In this document: piece by piece, positions 40,727 through 49,896 of the stretch
How positions within the stretch are numbered: position 1 is the stretch's first letter
Layout: each line of letters starts with the position of its first letter
From: Clostridiales bacterium
Lineage (GTDB): Bacteria > Bacillota > Clostridia > Christensenellales > Aristaeellaceae
DNA length: 64,000 nt
NCBI GenBank assembly: GCA_024684375.1
Contig: JAIKWZ010000025.1
Span: 1 to 64,000 of the forward strand
Direction: 5' to 3'
The notes under the pieces: generated by a model
Told to the model about the DNA's origin: nothing
Databases searched by the model: none
What the model saw: only the letters and a program-made list of their open reading frames with translations
Position numbers and translations under genes: made by a program

Positions 40727-41770
40727 ATGAAAAAGTCACTCAAAAAGTACACCGATTTTGCCATAAAGCAAACTGAGGCCCTGCTCAATATCGACTCCCC
40801 CACCGGTTATACCCAGCATGCCGCCTCGTGGGTCAAGGCTGAATTTGAGAAGCTCGGTTTTGACGCAAAACTGACGAACAAGGGCGGCGTATTGGTTTCC
40901 TTCGGCGGGGAGAAGCGTGACGACGGTCTTCTGCTGGAAGCGCATGCGGACACACTTGGCGGCATGGTTGCTGAAATAAAATCAAACGGCAGACTGAAGC
41001 TGACCAATCTGGGCGGCATGAATCCCAACAACGCCGAAACCGAAAACGTACGTGTCGTAACGAAGTTCAGCGGCATATACGAAGGCACATTCCAGCTTTG
41101 CAACGCATCAGTCCATGTTAACGGCGAGTATAACAATACCAAACGCAGCTGGGACACCTGCGAAGTGGTGCTTGACGAAAACGTGAAAACCAGGGAAGAC
41201 ACACTTAAATTAGGCATCTCAGTCGGAGACTTCGTCTGCTTCGAGCCTAACGTGCGCATTACCAAAACGGGCTATATCAAATCCCGCTTTCTTGACGACA
41301 AGTTGAGTGTAGGCATCCTGCTGGGGCTGGCCAAATACATTCGTGAGCAAAACATAACTCCCCGCCGCGCACTCTACGCTCACATCACCGTGTTTGAAGA
41401 GGTCGGGCACGGCGGTGCCGGAAGCGTGCCGGACGGATGCACCGAAGCCATTTCGGTCGATATGGGCTGCGTCGGGGATGGACTTATGTGTACTGAAAGG
41501 CAGGTCTCCATCTGCGCGAAGGACAGCGGCGGTCCTTACAGCTACAGCGTTGTAAAGGGGCTGATCGAAGCCGCCAAACTGAGCGGTGCCGACTACGCTG
41601 TGGACATCTATCCTCATTACGGCAGCGACGTTGAAGCGACGCTGGACGCGGGCAGCGACATTAAACACGGCCTTATAGGCGCGGGTGTGTACGCATCTCA
41701 CGGCTACGAGCGCAGCCACGCGGACGGCGTTGAAAACACCATAAAGCTGCTTATCGCCTACGCGCTCTGA
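40727..41770 (+). CDS. M42-family aminopeptidase
   Basis: 347 residues from ATG 40,727, with GAAAGGA eight bases upstream. An ATG at 40,718 that overlaps the previous stop is an alternative. LLLEAHADTLGGMV, RFLDDKLSVGILL, ITVFEEVGHGGAG, ISVDMGCVGDG and YASHGYERSH supply the two-zinc site and catalytic Glu of M42 (glutamyl aminopeptidase/FrvX/YsdC) enzymes. These form tetrahedral shells that degrade peptides in the cytoplasm. Last gene of the operon. Confidence 0.92.
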   Translation: MKKSLKKYTDFAIKQTEALLNIDSPTGYTQHAASWVKAEFEKLGFDAKLTNKGGVLVSFGGEKRDDGLLLEAHADTLGGMVAEIKSNGRLKLTNLGGMNPNNAETENVRVVTKFSGIYEGTFQLCNASVHVNGEYNNTKRSWDTCEVVLDENVKTREDTLKLGISVGDFVCFEPNVRITKTGYIKSRFLDDKLSVGILLGLAKYIREQNITPRRALYAHITVFEEVGHGGAGSVPDGCTEAISVDMGCVGDGLMCTERQVSICAKDSGGPYSYSVVKGLIEAAKLSGADYAVDIYPHYGSDVEATLDAGSDIKHGLIGAGVYASHGYERSHADGVENTIKLLIAYAL

Positions 41771-41863
41771 GCCCGAGGCGAAATCTGCGCGGTCTTTATC
41801 AAGGTTTTTTTCAGGCATTTTCTCAGTAGATCATCAGAAAAGCCTTCATTCCCTCTTTAGTCA

Positions 41864-41903
41864 AAAACGCGTCCCGCCGAATCGTCTCAGCGGGACGCGT
41901 TTT
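41864..41903. terminator. Bidirectional terminator between convergent operons
   Basis: Perfect 14-base stem, AAAACGCGTCCCGC (41,864-41,877) with its complement at 41,890-41,903, giving T-tracts on both strands. It serves the M42 gene and the aldo-keto reductase gene. Confidence 0.9.
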
Positions 41904-41911
41904 GACTGTGT

Positions 41912-43048
41912 CTATCTCTGCTCGAATGTCTCAGCGACCTTCTCTAAAAGCTTTCTTATCTCCAGATGCTGGGGACAGACTTTCTCGCACAGGCCGCATT
42001 TCAGGCACTCGCTTGCAAGGGAGTGGCCTTCCGCGGTGAGCGTGCGGGCATAGTGCGCACGGGTTATCCAATCGTGGAACGCCTCAAACTTGTTGAGCGC
42101 CGCGAACATGTCGGGGATAAGTATGTTTTTTGGGCAATGATTCTGTTCCACACAGTAGCGGCAGGAGGTGCAGGGTATCAGCTTAAGGTTTTTGAATATG
42201 CCGCACACCCGTGCCACAGCGTTTTGCTCCGCTTCAGTAAGGGGAGCAAAGTTCTTCATGGTCGAGATGTTGTCACTCATTTGCTCGATGGAGCTCATAC
42301 CGGACAGCACCATGAACACGTTGTCAAAGCTGGCGGCAAACCTGATGGCGTACCCCGCGTTGGAATAGGGGCCCGTTCCCCGCAATACCTTATCGGCTTC
42401 CGGCGGAAGGTTCACCAGGCTGCCTCCCTTGACGGGTTCCATTATCACGCAGGGTTTGCCGTGTTTTACGCACACATCGTACACCCTGTGCGCTTCCACG
42501 GCAGGATCCTCAAAATCAACGTAGTTGAGCTGGATCTGCACGAACTCTACAAACGGCTTTTCTGTAAGGATCTTGTCCAGCACGTCCGCCTTGTCGTGGA
42601 AGGACAGGCCCACGTGGCGCAGCTTGCCTTCCTGTTTGAGCTGATAAGCCACTTCATAGGCATTGCAGGCTTTGTACTTTTCGTAGTTCCTGCGGTTCTG
42701 AGCGTGCATGAGATAAAAATCGAAATACTCTACGCCGCAGATCTTAAGCTGTTCATCAATGAACGGCCTGACATCCGCCTCAGACTGGAAGTAGCTGTCC
42801 GACAGCTTGTCCGCCAGCAGAAACTCGCTTCTGTCGTGCCGGGCGGAAACGCACTGCCCTATCGCCTTCTCGCTTTGTCCGTTGATGTAGCCGTGAGCAG
42901 TGTCAAAGTAGTTGAAGCCTGCTTCTATGAAGGCGTCCGCCATAGCGCATGTCTGCGGAATGTCGACCGTGTCGCCTATCATGGGCAGGCGCATGCAGCC
43001 AAAACCGAAATTGCCGTGGATCTCCGGGAAAAACCTGTTCTGTTCCAT
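41912..43048 (-). CDS. Aldo-keto reductase with C-terminal ferredoxin domain
   Basis: 378 residues. FNYFDTAHGYINGQSEKAIG has the catalytic Asp and Tyr, and DFYLMHAQNRR the His region. After residue 300 come two cysteine clusters, PCTSCRYCVEQNHCPKNI and CLKCGLCEKVCPQH, arranged as for [4Fe-4S] centres. This type is common in anaerobes and probably takes electrons from ferredoxin; substrate unknown. GGGAGG precedes the ATG. It lies after the importer permeases on the same strand, but 66 bases apart. Confidence 0.92.
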   Translation of the reverse strand: MEQNRFFPEIHGNFGFGCMRLPMIGDTVDIPQTCAMADAFIEAGFNYFDTAHGYINGQSEKAIGQCVSARHDRSEFLLADKLSDSYFQSEADVRPFIDEQLKICGVEYFDFYLMHAQNRRNYEKYKACNAYEVAYQLKQEGKLRHVGLSFHDKADVLDKILTEKPFVEFVQIQLNYVDFEDPAVEAHRVYDVCVKHGKPCVIMEPVKGGSLVNLPPEADKVLRGTGPYSNAGYAIRFAASFDNVFMVLSGMSSIEQMSDNISTMKNFAPLTEAEQNAVARVCGIFKNLKLIPCTSCRYCVEQNHCPKNILIPDMFAALNKFEAFHDWITRAHYARTLTAEGHSLASECLKCGLCEKVCPQHLEIRKLLEKVAETFEQR

Positions 43049-43114
43049 ATTGCCCTCCCTGCTAATGAAACCTGTTGTTTAATAATGCCGCCCTTTAAGG
43101 GCGGCTGAAACTAA

Positions 43115-44056
43115 CTAACGCTGCCCTTTGTCGTATGGTATGCCTTCCGCCTTGGGAGCTCTGGACTTGCCGCTGGTGAGCGCAAGCACGATCATGGATG
43201 CGATAAACGGCATCATATTGTAGATCTCTTTAGGCCAGCGCAGGCTCGAGAGCAGCGGGATAGAGTCCGCGATATCCGCCAAGGACTTGAATACCGCGAA
43301 AAACATGGCCGCGAAGAAGATTTTGAACGGCTTCCACTGGCCGAAGATCATGACAGCCAATGCCAGGAAGCCCATGCCGGCGATGCCGTACTTGAAGTCC
43401 CAGTTCGGGTTGGCAGGCAGTATGTATGCAAGCCCGCCTATTCCGCCCAGGAAGCCGGAGATCAGCACGCCGATATAGCGCATTTTGTAAACGTTTATGC
43501 CAAGGCTGTCCGCCGCCTGTGGATGTTCGCCGCAGGCTCTTAAGCGCAGTCCCAGACGAGTTTTATACAAAATAACGTAGGACAGCACAAGCAGCACGAT
43601 ACCGACGATGAAGAAAATGTTGACGGTCACACCGCCGATGTTGTAAACAAAGCCCTCGTAAGAGTATACAAGTCGCGCCGAGTCTGATATTTTGCCTGTG
43701 GAGGAGTTGACACGCTTTGCGATAACCATTGCTATAGCGGTAGCAAGTATGTTGAGCGCCGTACCGCCGATAGTCTGGTCGGCTTTCAGGCTGACCGAAG
43801 CAAACGCAAGCAGGAAAGCGTAGACCATTCCCGCTACGCCTGCCGCAAGTATCGATCCGGCTACTTTTACGAACAGACCAGCACCGGCAAGGTCGATGGA
43901 CGCCACGACGCCTGCCATTGCGCCTATGACCATAATACCTTCCAGTGCTATGTTGATAATACCGCTGCGTTCGGAGAACATTCCGCCAAGCGCCACCAGC
44001 ATAAGCACGATGCCGTACAAAAGCGCAAACTTTATAAACAGAGCAAGTATCTCCAT
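43115..44056 (-). CDS. Nucleoside-type ABC permease (NupQ/YufQ-like)
   Basis: 313 residues, about ten hydrophobic segments. MFSERSGIINIALEGIMVIG is the conserved start of the BPD_transp_2 family that works with BMP lipoproteins; LRACGEHPQAADSLGINVYK is the cytoplasmic loop motif. Starts in the stop codon of the upstream permease (TAATG). With 44,056-46,838 and the BMP protein it forms a nucleoside or related importer. Confidence 0.88.
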   Translation of the reverse strand: MEILALFIKFALLYGIVLMLVALGGMFSERSGIINIALEGIMVIGAMAGVVASIDLAGAGLFVKVAGSILAAGVAGMVYAFLLAFASVSLKADQTIGGTALNILATAIAMVIAKRVNSSTGKISDSARLVYSYEGFVYNIGGVTVNIFFIVGIVLLVLSYVILYKTRLGLRLRACGEHPQAADSLGINVYKMRYIGVLISGFLGGIGGLAYILPANPNWDFKYGIAGMGFLALAVMIFGQWKPFKIFFAAMFFAVFKSLADIADSIPLLSSLRWPKEIYNMMPFIASMIVLALTSGKSRAPKAEGIPYDKGQR

Positions 44057-45270
44057 TACTTCACTCCTCCTTTCGGAGCGTCGCCGCTGAGGAACAATCT
44101 GCCAAGCAGTTTAGCAAGCTTGTTTTTGAATAGCAGCATAAACGCGCACAGATAGATGATCGCGCCAGAAATAACGTCCGCGATTTCGGAGGGGAACAGC
44201 GTCTTCTCCATCTTGGGACCACCGGTCGCAATGTGGGATTTGAATATTGCGGAGAAGATCGTGCCAATTGGGTTCGAGGACGCCAGCAGCGCCACAGATA
44301 TGCCATCGAAGCCCATGGCAGGCAAAGCCTTGTTCTCCTGCGGGTTCCACTGTTCTGTGCCTGTAAGGTAGTACAGACCCGCGCCGAGTCCGGCCAAGGC
44401 GCCGGCTATAGCCATGGAAAGGATAATGTTGCGCTTTTCATTGATGCCGGCGTATTTAGCAGCGGTCTTGGAGTAACCGCAGGCTTTGAGCTCATAACCA
44501 AACACGGTTTTGTTCAGTATAATGAACACCACTATCGCAACGGCTATGGCAATAAACACGCCGATCGTGGCTGGGTTTGTAAACGCTTTTACAAACGTGC
44601 TTTTGTCCGCAAACTTAATGCTTGAGTCTACGTCAAGGTCCGGTATGATTGCGCCAGGGTTCTTGATGGAGAGCTTCCAGTTTTTGCTCTCAAGCGCGTT
44701 ATACATCACGCCGCTGCCGTTGCCGTACATGATCGTATTGGCCATGTAAAGCCCGATCCAGTTGAACATGATAGACGTAATAACTTCATTGATGTTAAAA
44801 TACGCCTTGAAAAACCCCGGGATAGCACCCCACACCGCACCGAACAGCATAGAGGCGATCAGGCATACCCACCAGGGCATTCCAAGCACCAGTGCGAACA
44901 CATATGCGCCGAACGCTCCGATAGTGTACTGTCCGGCAGCGCCTATGTTGAACAGGCCGGTCTTGAACGCGAAGCCTACCGACAGGCCGCAAAGCAGAAG
45001 TGGGGCGACTTTTGCGATCTCGCTTCTGAGCGCCTGGTTTCCGGGTGGAATTTTCCAGTTAAGCTGGTAAAAGCCTCCCAGAAGTATCCTTTGAAAGCCC
45101 AGTGACCAGGCCTGCTCGATCACCTTGCCAAAGGTGTAAGGATCGCCTTTTGACGCAAGCGATGACCAAGAGAATACCACCAGGATTATAAAGCCCAGCA
45201 ACAGGCCTATAAAAACGCAGATAAGCGCGGCCAGTATTGTATTGAGTCCGGAGAGGATGCGCCGTTTCAC
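44056..45270 (-). CDS. Nucleoside-type ABC permease (NupP/YufP-like)
   Basis: 404 residues. GFAFKTGLFNIGAAGQYTIG and ELKACGYSKTAAKYAGINEK are the matching motifs of the larger BPD_transp_2 partner. The first 50 residues form a membrane segment plus loop. The start overlaps the ATPase stop by four bases (ATGA), so all three genes are translationally coupled. Confidence 0.88.
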   Translation of the reverse strand: MKRRILSGLNTILAALICVFIGLLLGFIILVVFSWSSLASKGDPYTFGKVIEQAWSLGFQRILLGGFYQLNWKIPPGNQALRSEIAKVAPLLLCGLSVGFAFKTGLFNIGAAGQYTIGAFGAYVFALVLGMPWWVCLIASMLFGAVWGAIPGFFKAYFNINEVITSIMFNWIGLYMANTIMYGNGSGVMYNALESKNWKLSIKNPGAIIPDLDVDSSIKFADKSTFVKAFTNPATIGVFIAIAVAIVVFIILNKTVFGYELKACGYSKTAAKYAGINEKRNIILSMAIAGALAGLGAGLYYLTGTEQWNPQENKALPAMGFDGISVALLASSNPIGTIFSAIFKSHIATGGPKMEKTLFPSEIADVISGAIIYLCAFMLLFKNKLAKLLGRLFLSGDAPKGGVK

Positions 45271-46838
45271 TGCCGATCGCCCCCTTCTTTTTTGATGTAA
45301 GCCGCATCTGCAAACTGCGGCTGTTTCCTCGCGCCGGCCATGTACAGACCCAGCTCCTGCACAGTCGTCTGTTTCGGGTCAAATTCCCCGACGATCTCTC
45401 CTTCGTACATGACGAGTATACGATCGGAAACGCTCATGACCTCTTCCAGTTCCAGCGACACCAGCAGCACCGCGCCGCCGCCATCGCGTACATCCACTAG
45501 CTGTTTGTGGATATATTCAATAGCACCTACGTCAAGGCCTCGCGTGGGCTGGACCGCTACGAGCAGGCTAGTTCCCCTGTCGATCTCGCGCCCGACAATG
45601 GCCTTTTGCTGGTTGCCTCCGGACATGGCACGCACGATCGTGAGCGGGCCCTGGCCTGACCTGACATCGAACCTTTCGATCAGGTTCTGGGCATAAGAAC
45701 GTACTTTTTTCTTCCTGATGAAGCCAAACTTCTGAAATTCAGGCTCAAAGTACCTTTGAAGCACCATGTTCTCTTCCAAAGTGTAGTCCAGCACGAGTCC
45801 ATGCTTGTGCCTGTCTTCCGGAACATGGCTCATACCCGTAAGAGCACGCTTGCGAATGGTGGCGTGCGTGATATCCTTGCCGCACAGTGTTATGCTGCCG
45901 CCGCTAGTCTTTTCCAGGCCCGTGAGCGCCTGGACAAACTCCGTCTGTCCATTGCCTTCTATTCCCGCAAGGCACACAATTTCGCCCGCGCGCACGTCAA
46001 ATGAAACGTTTTTGACGGCGTTGTTGTTGTGAAGCTTGCTGGGAACGGTCACATTCCGCACACTGAGCACTGTCTCGCCAGGCTCTGAGGCCTTTTTATC
46101 AACGGTAAAAGACACGTCCCTGCCTACCATCATGCGACTCAGTTCTTCCTTGGTCGTATCCTTGATATCGACAGTACCCATGTACTTGCCTTTTCTGAGC
46201 ACGGTACATCTGTCGGCAACGGCCATTATCTCGTTGAGCTTATGCGTAATAAACAGTATGCTCTTGCCTTCTGCGGCAAAGCCTTTCATTATCTGGATAA
46301 GCTCTTCTATCTCCTGCGGGGTCAAAACAGCAGTAGGCTCGTCAAGGATCAGGATCTCATTGTCGCGGTACAGCATTTTCAGGATCTCCACCCTCTGCTG
46401 CATACCGACTGAGATGTCCTCCACGAGCGCGTCGGGATCAACCATCAGGTTATACCTGCGGCTTAGCATTTCGACCTTTTTTCGGGCCTCTTCCTTGTGA
46501 AGCAACCCGAACTTCGTATCCTCAGCGCCGAGGATGATGTTATCTAACACCGAAAACACTTCAACAAGCTTGAAGTGCTGGTGCACCATTCCGATGTGGA
46601 GCGCGTTGGCATCGTTGGGGTTGTTGATTTTCACAAGCTTGCCGTCTTTGTGTATCTCGCCTGAATCAGGCTGATAAAGACCGAAAAGCACGCTCATAAG
46701 TGTGCTCTTGCCTGCGCCGTTTTCACCCAGCAGGGCGTGGATCTCACCACGCCTCAGTTGGAGCGTAATATCATCGTTGGCCTTGATACCCGGAAAGGTT
46801 TTGGTGATATGCAACATTTCAATTACATAATCGTCCAA
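45267..46838 (-). CDS. ABC transporter ATPase with two nucleotide-binding domains (NupO/YufO-like)
   Basis: 523 residues from TTG 46,838 with GGGAGAGA upstream. Domain 1 has Walker A GENGAGKSTLM, signature ISVGMQQRVEILK and Walker B LILDEPTAVLTP. Domain 2 has a degenerate Walker A (GIEGNGQTEF) and signature MSGGNQQKAIVGREI, as usual in RbsA/YufO-type ATPases. It drives the BMP-dependent importer. Transcribed after the BMP gene, from which a terminator hairpin separates it. Confidence 0.93.
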   Translation of the reverse strand: MDDYVIEMLHITKTFPGIKANDDITLQLRRGEIHALLGENGAGKSTLMSVLFGLYQPDSGEIHKDGKLVKINNPNDANALHIGMVHQHFKLVEVFSVLDNIILGAEDTKFGLLHKEEARKKVEMLSRRYNLMVDPDALVEDISVGMQQRVEILKMLYRDNEILILDEPTAVLTPQEIEELIQIMKGFAAEGKSILFITHKLNEIMAVADRCTVLRKGKYMGTVDIKDTTKEELSRMMVGRDVSFTVDKKASEPGETVLSVRNVTVPSKLHNNNAVKNVSFDVRAGEIVCLAGIEGNGQTEFVQALTGLEKTSGGSITLCGKDITHATIRKRALTGMSHVPEDRHKHGLVLDYTLEENMVLQRYFEPEFQKFGFIRKKKVRSYAQNLIERFDVRSGQGPLTIVRAMSGGNQQKAIVGREIDRGTSLLVAVQPTRGLDVGAIEYIHKQLVDVRDGGGAVLLVSLELEEVMSVSDRILVMYEGEIVGEFDPKQTTVQELGLYMAGARKQPQFADAAYIKKEGGDRQ

Positions 46839-46929
46839 GTCTCATCTCTCCCATCGTATTATTGCTTAGTTTACATTATAACTTATTTTTTTCAAAAATC
46901 AACCTCAATAAATCAGATTTTCTGCTTCT

Positions 46930-46966
46930 GAAATAAAAAAAGACTGCGGAAAAACCGCAGTCTTTT
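46930..46966 (-). terminator. Terminator between the BMP gene and its ABC genes
   Basis: AAAAGACTGCGG/CCGCAGTCTTTT, a 12-base stem with an A5 loop, and TTTTTTTATTT downstream on the minus strand. Partial read-through would give more binding protein than permease. Confidence 0.9.
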
Positions 46967-46977
46967 CAAAAGAGATT

Positions 46978-48048
46978 TTACGCGATGTAGTCCACAGCAG
47001 TGAACTCGGAAACAACGGGCTTCACGTCGGCATCGAAGGAATTGTCTACCTTGATAGTGCCTTCCATGATCTGAGCCTTAACAGCTTCATACTCGGCGAC
47101 GGTGAATTCGCCCAGTTTCCAGCTGGCTTCGGCAGTGGGGATGCCCACGTAGTCGCCTTCGTTCAGGGAATAGGTCAGGAACTTTCCGCCGTAGTTGGCC
47201 CACTCTCCGTCAATGTAAGCCTTAAGGATGGTCTCGGTGACGTTCTGCAGGCCCTTCATAGCGGAGGTGATAATGCACTCGTCAATGTAGCTCTGGTCTA
47301 CGTCAACGCCGATGACCTTGCCTTCATGCAAGTTGGCAGCTTCAACAGCAGAGGTGTAGATGCCGCCGCCGCAGGCAAACACGACTTCAGTGCCGGCCAC
47401 GTACCAGCCTTCCATCTTAGCAGTGATGGAAGCGTCGCCGAAGAACTGTCCGCCATAGGTGTACTTGATCTCGATGTTTACGCCCATTTCCTTGGCAGCG
47501 TAGTCAGCGCCCTGGATGTAGCCGTAGCCATAACGGATAACGGCAGGAACCGCCATGCCGCCCAGGTAGCCAAGCTTGGTGTAGCCGGCCTTTACGGCAG
47601 CATAACCGGCCAGGAAGCCCGCCTGCTCCTCAGCGAAGGTAACACACACGGCGTTGTCAGCGGGTTCATAGTAGGTTACATAGTCATGGGTCATGTCACC
47701 GCTTCCTACGTCGACAGCGATGAACTTGACATTAGGATAGTATTCCTGAGCATCGATCAGAGCTTCGCCGAACAGATAGCCAGGCATAACGATAACGGTG
47801 GCGCCCTCTTCAACGGCCTGGTTGATGGAGATCAGGCGCGCATCGGTGGAATCCGCTTCAGGCTGATAATAGGTGTACTCTACGTTGTTGGCTGTAGCGT
47901 AGGTTTCAACGCCCTGCCAACAAGCCTGGTTGAAGGATTCATCGTCGATAGTTCCAACGTCGGTAACCAAGGCGATCTTCTCTTCTGCAACAGCAAAGCA
48001 GGTCATAGCCAGCAGAGCCGCAAGCAGGATAGCAAGGATCTTCTTCAT
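46978..48048 (-). CDS. BMP-family nucleoside-binding protein
   Basis: 356 residues. IALVTDVGTIDDESFNQACW and VIVMPGYLFGEAL are the Med/BMP (basic membrane protein) motifs, with the Asp that binds the ribose. The signal peptide MKKILAILLAALLAMTCFAV is followed by AEE. The Cys is preceded by A-M-T, not a lipobox, so signal peptidase I cleavage is more likely than lipidation. Most BMP proteins are lipoproteins. Own promoter; first gene of the importer cluster. Confidence 0.92.
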   Translation of the reverse strand: MKKILAILLAALLAMTCFAVAEEKIALVTDVGTIDDESFNQACWQGVETYATANNVEYTYYQPEADSTDARLISINQAVEEGATVIVMPGYLFGEALIDAQEYYPNVKFIAVDVGSGDMTHDYVTYYEPADNAVCVTFAEEQAGFLAGYAAVKAGYTKLGYLGGMAVPAVIRYGYGYIQGADYAAKEMGVNIEIKYTYGGQFFGDASITAKMEGWYVAGTEVVFACGGGIYTSAVEAANLHEGKVIGVDVDQSYIDECIITSAMKGLQNVTETILKAYIDGEWANYGGKFLTYSLNEGDYVGIPTAEASWKLGEFTVAEYEAVKAQIMEGTIKVDNSFDADVKPVVSEFTAVDYIA

Positions 48049-48094
48049 AGCTTAGCTTCCCTCCAATATTTTACTGCGTTTCACACGCATTTAC

Positions 48095-48123
48095 ATTATA
48101 GCAAAGCAAATACCCAAATTCAA
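48095..48123 (-). promoter_or_regulatory. Promoter of the BMP importer cluster
   Basis: On the minus strand, TTGAAT (48,123-48,118), a 17-base spacer and TATAAT (48,100-48,095). Confidence 0.8.
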
Positions 48124-48188
48124 GCACATGTAAACCTTCTTAACAGTTTTTCCAAAAACACAACATGTAAAAAAGAGGTTAACCGCCA

Positions 48189-48215
48189 TTGAATCGCCGG
48201 TTTATGTGTTATAAT
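48189..48215 (+). promoter_or_regulatory. Promoter of mscL
   Basis: TTGAAT then TATAAT (48,210-48,215) with a short 15-base spacer, 33 bases before the ATG. Confidence 0.5.
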
Positions 48216-48248
48216 ATATCCAAATCCATATCGGAGGTGTTGCTTGTC

Positions 48249-48734
48249 ATGAAGAAGCTTTGGAATGAGTTTAAGTCTTTCGCGTTCAAAGGCAACGTGC
48301 TTGACCTGGCAGTAGGTATGATCATCGGTTCCGCGTTCACCGCTATCGTTACCGCTCTCGTGAACAGCATTTTCATGCCTTTGCTCTCCCTGATCACCGG
48401 CAAAGTCGACTTCAACGCCATGAAGTGGACCATTAAGACCGGTTCCGCAGTCACATATCTTGAGGACGGCACTGAGGTCGTCGAGGATCATCTTACCGAA
48501 ATCCCCTACGGCATGTTCCTGCAGGCCATTTTCGTGTTCATTTTCACCGCCCTGTGCCTGTTCATCGTCGTAAAATCCATCAACAAGATGATGAACCTCA
48601 AGAAGAAGGAAGAGGCGCCCGCCGCTCCCGCGGAAGAGCCCCGTCTGTGCCCCTACTGCTTCCAGCCGGTTCATAAGGAAGCTACCCGCTGCCCCCACTG
48701 CACCAGCGAGCTGATCATCAAACTGGAAAAGTGA
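48249..48734 (+). CDS. mscL: Large-conductance mechanosensitive channel with zinc ribbon
   Basis: 161 residues from ATG 48,249, with GGAGGTG upstream. FAFKGNVLDLAVGMIIGSAF is the N-terminal helix and TM1 of MscL; TM2 lies at about 90-110 (LQAIFVFIFTALCLFIVVKS). Instead of the usual short helical end it carries a linker and CPYCFQPVHKEATRCPHC (Cys 134, 137, 148, 151), a rubredoxin-like zinc ribbon facing the cytoplasm. It opens at high membrane tension to release solutes. What the ribbon does is unknown; it could tune gating or tether proteins. Confidence 0.93.
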   Translation: MKKLWNEFKSFAFKGNVLDLAVGMIIGSAFTAIVTALVNSIFMPLLSLITGKVDFNAMKWTIKTGSAVTYLEDGTEVVEDHLTEIPYGMFLQAIFVFIFTALCLFIVVKSINKMMNLKKKEEAPAAPAEEPRLCPYCFQPVHKEATRCPHCTSELIIKLEK

Positions 48735-48804
48735 TCGATCTTTACTGCGGCGGGGCATGCGCCTCGCCGTATATTTATATCCGCCCGTCGGGAAAGGAAA
48801 TGCT

Positions 48805-49881
48805 TTGGAAAACGAATTTCAGGACAACAAATATGAGAGTCATATAAAACCGGTCAAGCGCTCTTCTTCTGCTCTGAAGCTGCTTTGGGGCGTGTTGTTT
48901 GGAATCGCGGCGTCGGGCGTGTGCCTTATCGTTCCGATTATCCGGCTGCCGGGCATACTGCTCACGTTCCTGCCCCTGCTTGCTGGGTTCGTCTGCTTTG
49001 GTCTGGGCGACATTTATTCGCTGGCTTCCTTCAGCGTAACTTATTTCGCCGTGGACAGCCTTGCATACGGCATATCCGCGTCCATCGTGATGGCACTGAT
49101 CGTGCTGCCTCCACTGTGGCTGTTTGCTTATCTGAGCAGAAAGCTCCAGAAAGGTTTTTTCAGCCGAATGTATCTTAGCCTGGCCGTTGAACTCATCTGC
49201 CTTGTGGCCGCGCTCGGTCTCATCACGCTTTTTTCCGGCAAAAGCGCCGCAGACCTGTTCACACAGGCGCTTGAAAGCAGCCTGAACGCTCTGCCTGAGG
49301 AGACTAGGGAAATTGTGGCCAGCTACTACCGAACACTCTATTCCATGTTTGATTCCCGGCTTGCCGACAAAAGCGCATCCGAAGTGTTCGATTACGCCGT
49401 AAGCCAGATGAGTGAACTCATCAAACTTAGTCTGCCTTCCATGCTTTTGGTCTTCGCCGTTCTGAACGTGCTGCCCGGCGCGGCCGTCTGTGCGCTGATC
49501 CGCGTAAAAAAAGGGGTGAAAGGCGAAGAAGCCCCTTATATCGGGCAGTGGCGTTTGCCTGCATCATTCACAGGCGGGCTTATCGCTGTTCTGATCGCCG
49601 CATTCGTGACCCAGTCTCTTTCTCCCGCCCATGGCCAGGTAGTGATGTACACCGCCTTGACGGGCGCCGTGATTATGGGTATAATTCAGTATGCAGCTTC
49701 CTGGTGGGACAGGCTGCTGCGCATGGGCATGACGAAAGGCATCAGGATCGCTTTCTTCTGTGTCGATACACTGTTTTTCTTCCGGCTGGTGCCCGTTTAT
49801 GGCTGGCTGAGCATGCTGGTTGGTTCCCGCGGCCTTTTTCGGAGCATTTTGCCAAAGCGCGGAGAACCTAAAGACGAATAA
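48805..49881 (+). CDS. yybS: YybS-family membrane protein (DUF2232)
   Basis: 358 residues from TTG 48,805, with GGAAAGGA upstream; an ATG at 48,757 opens the frame but without a ribosome site. Eight or so membrane segments (LLWGVLFGIAASGVCLIVPI, SLPSMLLVFAVLNVLPGAAV). This matches the polytopic YybS family that precedes rplI in Bacillus. There gdpP (yybT) lies between yybS and rplI; here yybS is 15 bases from rplI. Function unknown, possibly a transporter component. Confidence 0.8.
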   Translation: MENEFQDNKYESHIKPVKRSSSALKLLWGVLFGIAASGVCLIVPIIRLPGILLTFLPLLAGFVCFGLGDIYSLASFSVTYFAVDSLAYGISASIVMALIVLPPLWLFAYLSRKLQKGFFSRMYLSLAVELICLVAALGLITLFSGKSAADLFTQALESSLNALPEETREIVASYYRTLYSMFDSRLADKSASEVFDYAVSQMSELIKLSLPSMLLVFAVLNVLPGAAVCALIRVKKGVKGEEAPYIGQWRLPASFTGGLIAVLIAAFVTQSLSPAHGQVVMYTALTGAVIMGIIQYAASWWDRLLRMGMTKGIRIAFFCVDTLFFFRLVPVYGWLSMLVGSRGLFRSILPKRGEPKDE

Positions 49882-49896
49882 TCCGGAGGTGCTTGA

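Noticed and set aside
41966..43108. 380-codon open frame opposite the aldo-keto reductase
   Set aside because: It is fully antisense to a gene with clear motifs, has no ribosome site and no family features. Several other long antisense frames (17,831-18,838 and 22,711-23,328) were set aside for the same reason.
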